Origin: an uncultured Clostridia bacterium
Lineage (GTDB): Bacteria; Bacillota; Clostridia; UBA1381
Assembly (NCBI GenBank): GCA_934454035.1
Contig: CAKSFY010000108.1
Coordinates: 1 to 7,549 of the forward strand
Length of the DNA: 7,549 bases
Reading direction: 5' to 3'
Made by a program: the position numbers and the translations under genes. The stretch's first letter is position 1; each line of letters opens with the position of its first letter. Under the pieces are notes generated by a model that did no database searches, was not told where the DNA came from, and worked only from the letters and a program-made list of their open reading frames with translations. Below are positions 1 through 4,747 of the stretch, piece after piece.

Positions 1-1137
1 TCCTGTAACTCTCTTAACTGCTTCCGGTGACCAATATGTACGCACATCATGGAAGGCAGGTGCTTTACCTGTCAAAAGTGTCGCAAAAAGCATTGAAATA
101 CCGTTCAAAGTATCGTTTTCCGTTGCAAAAGGTGTCGGCATTTTCTTGCCGTTCCAGTTAAACGAACTTGCCATAAGCGACTCAGTGAAGTCAGCATTTG
201 GCAACCAGTCTGTCCAGTTTCTCTGCCCCTGGAATCCTCCGACAATCGCATTCTTGCCCAAAGCTTCTTCGTGCCAGCCCATATCGTCAAGTTTTTTGTT
301 TCCGTAGAGAATATCATTAACTATCAAAGTAAACTTTGTGATAAACTCCCAATCCTTATCCTTGTCAATAACCTTTGACTTTGTGATAATTTCAGGGAAG
401 TTCTTGCCTGCATTTTTATCAAAACCTTCAGGGCAGTTTGCCTTTATCCACGCTAATGCTTTCTCATATTCATCATGGTCATAAATTTCAAGTTTAATTC
501 TTCTCAAAATTTCTGTCAAGTCAACAAATTCGGCACGAATACCCAGATATTTTTGCATAAATGACATATCGCAATATGAACCTGCAATACCCATAGCAAC
601 GCCGCCAAGATTTACATATGCCTTATCCTTCATCTGCCCGACTGCAATTGCCGCCTTTGCCCAGCGAATCATTTTTTCGGCAACATCATCAGGTACGGTA
701 TTGTCGTTGATATCCTGTACGTCATGACCGTACATTGAAAATGCGGGCAAGCCTCTCTGAGCAAACGCCGCCATTACCGCAGCAAGATATACCGCTCCCG
801 GTCTTTCTGTTCCGTTAAATCCCCAAACCGCTTTAATTGTATCGCCTGACAAATCCATAGTTTCCGAGCCGTAGCACCAGCACGGAGTTACCGCAAGGCT
901 TGCGCACACGTTCTGCGTGCTGAAATACTCTGCACATTTTGCAGCCTCGGCACCTCCACCGATTGTACACGGTGAAATTACACATTCCACCGGTGTGCCG
1001 TCCTGATAATGCACATTTTTTTCAATAAGCTCTTTGGCTGCCATTGCCATTGCCATTGTCTTTTCCTCAAGACTTTCTCTTACGCCGCCCCAACGTCCGT
1101 CAATTGTCGGTCTTATTCCGATTTTTGGTTTACTCAT
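1..1137 (-). CDS. fucI: L-fucose isomerase, C-terminus cut by window edge
   Basis: Converts L-fucose to L-fuculose (EC 5.3.1.25; the family also accepts D-arabinose), the first step of cytoplasmic fucose breakdown. The 379 visible residues align without interruption to what I remember of E. coli FucI: KIGIRPTIDGR at the N terminus, TPCWCYGSET (84-93), VWGFNGTERPGAVYLAA (104-120), YGHDVQD (136-142), GGVAMGIAGS (178-187), GFQGQRNWTD (301-310). Both acidic catalytic/metal residues are present: Glu340 in ATENDTLNG and Asp364 in HDVRTYWSPEA, matching E. coli Glu337 and Asp361. E. coli FucI has 591 residues, so about 210 residues, including the later metal-ligand histidine, lie beyond the left edge. 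The ATG at 1137 is preceded by AGAAAGGAA (1154-1146) at good spacing and matches the family's N terminus. It is the third gene of the operon, 29 bases after the esterase-like gene. The reading frame is open to base 1 with no frameshift. Confidence 0.97.
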   Translation of the reverse strand, partial: MSKPKIGIRPTIDGRWGGVRESLEEKTMAMAMAAKELIEKNVHYQDGTPVECVISPCTIGGGAEAAKCAEYFSTQNVCASLAVTPCWCYGSETMDLSGDTIKAVWGFNGTERPGAVYLAAVMAAFAQRGLPAFSMYGHDVQDINDNTVPDDVAEKMIRWAKAAIAVGQMKDKAYVNLGGVAMGIAGSYCDMSFMQKYLGIRAEFVDLTEILRRIKLEIYDHDEYEKALAWIKANCPEGFDKNAGKNFPEIITKSKVIDKDKDWEFITKFTLIVNDILYGNKKLDDMGWHEEALGKNAIVGGFQGQRNWTDWLPNADFTESLMASSFNWNGKKMPTPFATENDTLNGISMLFATLLTGKAPAFHDVRTYWSPEAVKRVTG

Positions 1138-1166
1138 TAAAATCATTCCTTTCTGAATTTTTAAAA

Positions 1167-1769
1167 CTATCTGATATTATCTATAATAATACCTGCAATT
1201 TTTTTATAAAGCTCTTCCGTCGGGTGAACTCCGTCTCCCGTCAGTTTGTCTTTGTTTTCCTCTGTTACGGAGTAAAGGTCTATAACCGGCAGAGAGTGTT
1301 TTTGAGCTACTCTTTTAACCGCTTCGTTTCTGAGCTTCACACGCTCGTTTCGTTCTTTATCCGTAATATATGTAGTCAGCAGAAGATAAAGCTTTTTGTT
1401 AAAGCTTGCTAAAATGAAACTAACCATTTCATCCAAAAGCTTCTCATATTCTTCTTCGCTCAAATGCCATCCGTGCAAACCGTTATTAAACAAAATTGCC
1501 TCTTCTTCCGGCAATTGTTTATAAAATATCGAAAGAGCGTCTCTATAATACGGATTGTCCAGTCCCTTTGATGTCCCAAATCCGTCAAAAAGAATCTCCT
1601 CTTTTGTCGCAGCCGTAGCCTGATGTCTTGCTCCGCACGAAATCGAATCGCCTATATATAAAACTCTTTTTCTGTTAGGTTCATCTGCATGCTCAATCCA
1701 GACATTATCCCATTCATATGTCTCGTAAATGCTTTTAGTATTCTTCTCTTCATACGTAAATTTACTCAT
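1167..1769 (-). CDS. SGNH/GDSL-family hydrolase, putative cytoplasmic carbohydrate esterase
   Basis: A 200-residue protein with the hallmarks of the SGNH hydrolase fold. Block I is VLYIGDSIS with the nucleophile Ser42; block V is DGVHPT with Asp179 and His182 completing the triad. Block III is probably the FNNGLHGWH stretch (94-102), whose Asn would help form the oxyanion hole; the block II glycine is not obvious. Length is normal for a single-domain member. There is no signal peptide, so it should act in the cytoplasm. Its ATG overlaps the stop of the upstream fucosidase gene as TAATG, and AAGGAGAA (1783-1776) lies just upstream, which points to translational coupling. FucI follows after 29 bases. 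The context suggests removal of an acyl group (for example O-acetyl) from a fucose-containing oligosaccharide, but the substrate is inference: this superfamily also covers lipases, thioesterases and deacetylases for many other sugars. Confidence 0.9.
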   Translation of the reverse strand: MSKFTYEEKNTKSIYETYEWDNVWIEHADEPNRKRVLYIGDSISCGARHQATAATKEEILFDGFGTSKGLDNPYYRDALSIFYKQLPEEEAILFNNGLHGWHLSEEEYEKLLDEMVSFILASFNKKLYLLLTTYITDKERNERVKLRNEAVKRVAQKHSLPVIDLYSVTEENKDKLTGDGVHPTEELYKKIAGIIIDNIR

Positions 1770-3718
1770 TATGCATTCTCCTTATCAAAAACTATCATTT
1801 GATGACAGTCAACTTTTATGTCCCCGACAGTAACATATCCGTTTTCATACTTAAAATTAATTTCTTCATTTTGCGGAGCAAGATATACTCTTTTTATCTT
1901 TTCCGGAACTTTTACGGAAAGCTTAATTCCATCCACCGGATATATATCCTCTATTATTTCCACATTCTTGCCGCGCTTTGTCGGCACAGCGTACAAAAGA
2001 TGAGCTATATACCTGCCCTTTTGTTCCATCAATGTTGCAACGCCCATACTTCCCAAGTTTGTAACAAGTGATTTATCATCCTCTAAAAGTTTGTCAATAC
2101 AGCAGCATACTGTTTCTTTGGCAATAAGCTCGCCGTTTTCCGCATAATCCGAGAATATCTCCCATGCGATATATATTCCGTCTTTTCCAGAGACAACTCC
2201 GGGACCTTCCGGGTTCTGCGAAGACGGAGTCTGCGCATGAGAGCAAAAATGCTCTGCGGTTCTGTTAAAGTACGGCGGCACAACCTCTGCCATGCTTTCG
2301 CCGTCAGTCAGTTTAATTTTTTTATAATCGGTATACATAATATAATCGGAAGAATATTTATTGTCCCTGAAAGGTCTTATATAGCTCGGTGTATACTCGC
2401 CGTCACCGATATATTCCGCACCGAAGTCAAATAAAAATTTATTATCTTTAATTGCCGATTTTCCGGTTGCAAGTATCTTTCCGCCTTTTTCTGCAAAAGC
2501 TTTAAGTTTCTTTTCGGTTTCATTATCAGGTATAACCGTATCCGGCAAAATAACAAGCTTATAGCCTGTCAAATCACATTCTTTATCTATTACCGAGAAC
2601 TGATACTTTCCCTCCAGAAGGATTCTTCCTGCACCTATATCCGGTAAGGTAAGCTCTATGCCGCCGTCCTTTTCATTCTGCATTGATTCGTAAGACAGCA
2701 CAGCTATATCACATATAGGCTTGACATTATCTAGCCACGGTTCTTTTTGTTCAATTTCCGAATATGCTTTTCCGATGAGTTCATATGTAGTCATATCCAT
2801 ATTGCCTGCCGGCGCAAGCTGATCGCCTATTGAACATTTTGCCCCGTGTGCCGCGCTCAAAGCTGCTTCATATCTTAATGCATTCGGGTGCTTGAAGCCT
2901 CCGAATTCACCCCATGATTTATGGAATTTTCCTGTCATACCGAGATAATCCATGCCGAGGTTTTGAACATATCTTGCCGAAATCGGAAAATGGTCATATC
3001 CCCAACCGCCGGTCGGCAAACTCTCAAGTTCAAGATGTGAATTTGCATAAGCCAAATCCCTGCGTCCCTGTCTTATATGTCCTCCGTTATGGAATACCGG
3101 CAGTCCCGGCTTCACACTGTCAATTGTTTCTCTGACGCGTCTATAATAATTTTTATATGTTTTCTCACCCAAAGCAAGAATATCCGCTTCAGAATCAGGA
3201 TTCATACCATTGTCAAGCATTTCTTTCATGCAGGTATCACAGCAGCACGGGCGAACTCCCAAAATATCAAGGAATATCCCGTCCGCGTCATAGTTTTCGC
3301 ATACCTCTTTGATTTCCGCCAAAAGAAAATCAAGATAACCGGTGTTCATGCACAACAAATGATATCCTGGCTCTGCAAAGTTATTAAACTCATGATTTTT
3401 ATCCTGGAATCTCCATTCAGGGTGCAGACGTACCGTCTGCTCGTCAAGTCCTGCCGAGAGATACACCGGAGTTTTTACACCTATTTCGTGCGCCGCTTCA
3501 ATTTGTTCTTTCAGCAAATCAAATTTAAGTCCCGGATGCATTCTGCTCACCTTGGACGGATAATACATCCAGCCGTGATGGCATTTTGCAAAAACCGTAA
3601 TTGAATTGACATGCCCCGAAATAAGCGCCTGCTGAAATTGTTTTTTATCAAATTTATCTCCTATTCCGGAGATTTTTTCACTTGTGTGAAAATCAAGATG
3701 TACTTGTCTGAAATTCAT
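1769..3718 (-). CDS. GH151-like alpha-L-fucosidase (beta-galactosidase-trimerisation-type architecture)
   Basis: A 649-residue glycoside hydrolase, probably releasing alpha-linked L-fucose from oligosaccharides in the cytoplasm; it has no signal peptide. The N-terminal MNFRQVHLDFHTSE start and the ITVFAKCHHGWMYYPSK segment (40-56) fit the GHL6/GH151 type as I remember it, and the length agrees. Residues about 1-330 form a TIM-barrel-like catalytic part. ADGIFLD (145-151) looks like the strand-4 end that carries the nucleophile in related retaining fucosidases, making Asp151 or Asp146 candidates; Glu230/Glu232 in LELESLP are possible acid/base residues. Both assignments are inference. Residues about 335-430 resemble the flavodoxin-like beta-galactosidase trimerisation domain, and about 545-649 a small C-terminal beta domain. 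A cysteine cluster RPCCCDTC (156-163) follows the DGIFLD strand. GGTGA (3730-3726) sits 7 bases before the ATG. First gene of the operon; co-transcription with fucI supports the fucosidase call over other GHL6-like activities. Confidence 0.78.
   Translation of the reverse strand: MNFRQVHLDFHTSEKISGIGDKFDKKQFQQALISGHVNSITVFAKCHHGWMYYPSKVSRMHPGLKFDLLKEQIEAAHEIGVKTPVYLSAGLDEQTVRLHPEWRFQDKNHEFNNFAEPGYHLLCMNTGYLDFLLAEIKEVCENYDADGIFLDILGVRPCCCDTCMKEMLDNGMNPDSEADILALGEKTYKNYYRRVRETIDSVKPGLPVFHNGGHIRQGRRDLAYANSHLELESLPTGGWGYDHFPISARYVQNLGMDYLGMTGKFHKSWGEFGGFKHPNALRYEAALSAAHGAKCSIGDQLAPAGNMDMTTYELIGKAYSEIEQKEPWLDNVKPICDIAVLSYESMQNEKDGGIELTLPDIGAGRILLEGKYQFSVIDKECDLTGYKLVILPDTVIPDNETEKKLKAFAEKGGKILATGKSAIKDNKFLFDFGAEYIGDGEYTPSYIRPFRDNKYSSDYIMYTDYKKIKLTDGESMAEVVPPYFNRTAEHFCSHAQTPSSQNPEGPGVVSGKDGIYIAWEIFSDYAENGELIAKETVCCCIDKLLEDDKSLVTNLGSMGVATLMEQKGRYIAHLLYAVPTKRGKNVEIIEDIYPVDGIKLSVKVPEKIKRVYLAPQNEEINFKYENGYVTVGDIKVDCHQMIVFDKENA
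1776..1783 (-). promoter_or_regulatory. Ribosome binding site of the SGNH hydrolase, inside the fucosidase 3' end
   Basis: AAGGAGAA on the minus strand lies within the last codons of the fucosidase gene, 6 bases before the ATG of the TAATG stop-start overlap. A strong site at a one-base overlap indicates translational coupling with possible independent initiation. Confidence 0.75.
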
Positions 3719-3754
3719 TTTTCTATCACCAAATCATTTTATTATTTCATATTA

Positions 3755-3783
3755 ATTATATTACAATAATCAAATAAATTCAA
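3755..3783 (-). promoter_or_regulatory. Sigma-A-type promoter of the fucosidase-esterase-fucI operon
   Basis: On the minus strand TTGAAT (3783-3778) and TATAAT (3760-3755) are separated by exactly 17 bases, a near-consensus housekeeping promoter. The predicted start point is near 3748, giving a leader of about 30 bases before the GH151 gene, with room only for the ribosome binding site. It lies in the 103-bp gap after the AraC-type gene, directly downstream of an inverted repeat. Confidence 0.8.
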
Positions 3784-3790
3784 TGAACAT

Positions 3791-3820
3791 TTGTCTCAAA
3801 AATATGTGTTTTTGTGTCAA
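3791..3820 (-). promoter_or_regulatory. Imperfect inverted repeat, likely operator of the operon
   Basis: Two 12-base arms, TTGACACAAAAA and TTTTTGAGACAA on the minus strand, are complementary at 10 of 12 positions and separated by CACATA. The dyad begins 1 base after the stop codon of the AraC-type gene and ends 7 bases upstream of the -35 box at 3783, the usual place for an activator site. Its most likely ligand is the neighbouring AraC-type protein. As an RNA hairpin it would be AT-rich and has no U tract after it, so a terminator role is unlikely. Confidence 0.6.
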
Positions 3821-3821
3821 A

Positions 3822-4625
3822 TCAAGAATGTTCTTTGCGATAATTTGCAGGAGACTTTCCAAAACGCATCATAAACCTTTTGGAAAAGTAAAATTGGTCG
3901 CAAAAACCTGTCATATCACTGATTTGGCTTATAGAGTATCTTTCTTCAACAACCATTTTCTCTACCCAATAAAATACCAAATCCTCAATATAATCATGCA
4001 GAGTAACACCTGTTTCTTTTTTAAAACGCCTGCAAAGCGTACTGCGTGAAACAGAAAAATGAGCAGCAATATCCTCTGCCTTTAACTTAATAGATAAATT
4101 AATATTAATATATTTTATAACTTCACTTACAAACGGCGAATTATGCGGCATAAGACTGTCGCCCTCTTCATTTTCAAGGCACATATCAATACTTTCATAC
4201 AATATCTTTTTAATACGCATAATATCAAAATATGTATCCGCCGAAACAGACTTTTCAACCATATCAATCATTTTATCTCCGACATATATTTCCTTGATTT
4301 CTCCGCAGCTGCGCAGAAAATCTCCCCCGACACCTTTGTGCATATTAATATGAAAAAATATCTGTGTCATTTTATCATTGCAGCTATAGGCAAATTTCAG
4401 TCCGATAGGAATCAGATACATATATCCTGCCCTTAAAACTATTTCCTTGCCTTTACATTTTAAAAGTCCCTCTCCGTCCTTGATAAAATAAATTCTTGAA
4501 AAAGCAGAGCTTATTTCCTTGCTTTTCCAATTATTGTCAAGGTCGGCACAACCGCCCCATGAAATTGTCATTTCCATATTATTGAAACCGTCGGATATTT
4601 CTTGCTTGATAGGAATTATGTTCAT
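3822..4625 (-). CDS. AraC-family transcriptional regulator
   Basis: A 267-residue regulator with the usual two-part AraC layout. Residues about 18-95 look like a cupin-type sensor domain (IYFIKDGEGLLKCKGKEIVL, then GYMYLIPIGLKFAYSC), expected to bind a sugar-type signal. Residues about 167-265 form the DNA-binding domain with two helix-turn-helix units: KAEDIAAHFSVSRSTLCRRF (182-201) and SISQISDMTGFCDQFYFSKR (231-250), followed by the family signature end RFGKSPANYRK. Length is typical. I choose the ATG at 4625 rather than the in-frame GTG at 4634, because GGAGTGA (4637-4631) is an ideal ribosome binding site for the ATG and overlaps the GTG itself. It lies just upstream of the fucose operon in the same orientation, with a dyad between, so it most likely controls that operon, probably as an activator. 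The inducer is not deducible; L-fucose or a fucosylated oligosaccharide is a guess. Confidence 0.93.
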   Translation of the reverse strand: MNIIPIKQEISDGFNNMEMTISWGGCADLDNNWKSKEISSAFSRIYFIKDGEGLLKCKGKEIVLRAGYMYLIPIGLKFAYSCNDKMTQIFFHINMHKGVGGDFLRSCGEIKEIYVGDKMIDMVEKSVSADTYFDIMRIKKILYESIDMCLENEEGDSLMPHNSPFVSEVIKYININLSIKLKAEDIAAHFSVSRSTLCRRFKKETGVTLHDYIEDLVFYWVEKMVVEERYSISQISDMTGFCDQFYFSKRFMMRFGKSPANYRKEHS

Positions 4626-4630
4626 TTTGT

Positions 4631-4637
4631 TCACTCC
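4631..4637 (-). promoter_or_regulatory. Ribosome binding site deciding the start of the AraC-type gene
   Basis: GGAGTGA on the minus strand ends 5 bases before the ATG at 4625. Because the GTG at 4634-4632 lies inside this motif, the GTG has no proper upstream site of its own, which favours the ATG start and a 267-residue product. Confidence 0.7.
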
Positions 4638-4658
4638 GTAAATTTTTTATATAGTTTA

Positions 4659-4687
4659 ATTTTACACCAAAATATTTATTTTGTCTA
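4659..4687 (-). promoter_or_regulatory. Putative promoter of the AraC-type gene
   Basis: TAGACA (4687-4682) and TAAAAT (4664-4659) on the minus strand are spaced by 17 bases; each differs from the sigma-A consensus at one position. The predicted start is near 4652, about 27 bases before the ATG. The site follows directly after the terminator of the upstream gene, so the regulator gene has its own transcript. A short dyad CAAAAT-ATTT-ATTTTG (4668-4683, plus strand) lies in the spacer. Confidence 0.55.
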
Positions 4688-4699
4688 TAAAAAACTCAC

Positions 4700-4744
4700 A
4701 AAAAAAAGGGCGGCCCGGAAAAATCCGAGCCGTCCGTTTTTTTT
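4700..4744 (-). terminator. Rho-independent terminator of the modular surface protein gene
   Basis: In the minus-strand transcript a stem of 11 positions (GGACGGCTCGG against CCGGGCCGCCC, with one A-C mismatch and one G-U pair) closes a six-base loop, and eight U residues follow (4707-4700). It starts a few bases after the TAA stop at 4750-4748. Eight T residues also flank the stem on the other side, so the structure could in principle stop transcription from the plus strand too, but no plus-strand gene is seen. It separates the modular protein gene from the regulator and operon. Confidence 0.93.
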
Positions 4745-4747
4745 AAA

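Noticed and set aside
1040..1058. Tandem ATGGCA hexamers (three copies, minus strand)
   Set aside because: They encode a Met-Ala run in a helical part of FucI where the E. coli enzyme also has Met- and Ala-rich sequence. Three copies are too few to suggest a phase-variable tract, and a hexamer would not shift the frame.
3815..3820. Perfect TTGACA -35 hexamer on the minus strand just after the AraC-type stop codon
   Set aside because: No acceptable -10 box occurs at 16-18 bases spacing (the 17-base position reads GAGACA). The hexamer is part of the left arm of the dyad.
3791..3820. The dyad as a terminator for the AraC-type gene
   Set aside because: The stem is AT-rich with two mismatches and the right arm is followed by AAATGTTC on the minus strand, with no U tract.
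1044..4436. Plus-strand open frames opposite the operon and the regulator, up to 175 codons
   Set aside because: They lie antisense to well-supported genes, lack ribosome binding sites, and translate to compositions rich in Phe, Ile, Arg and Cys without any recognisable domain.
4632..4634. GTG start for the AraC-type gene, three codons upstream
   Set aside because: The GTG lies within the GGAGTGA ribosome binding site; the ATG at 4625 has correct spacing from it.
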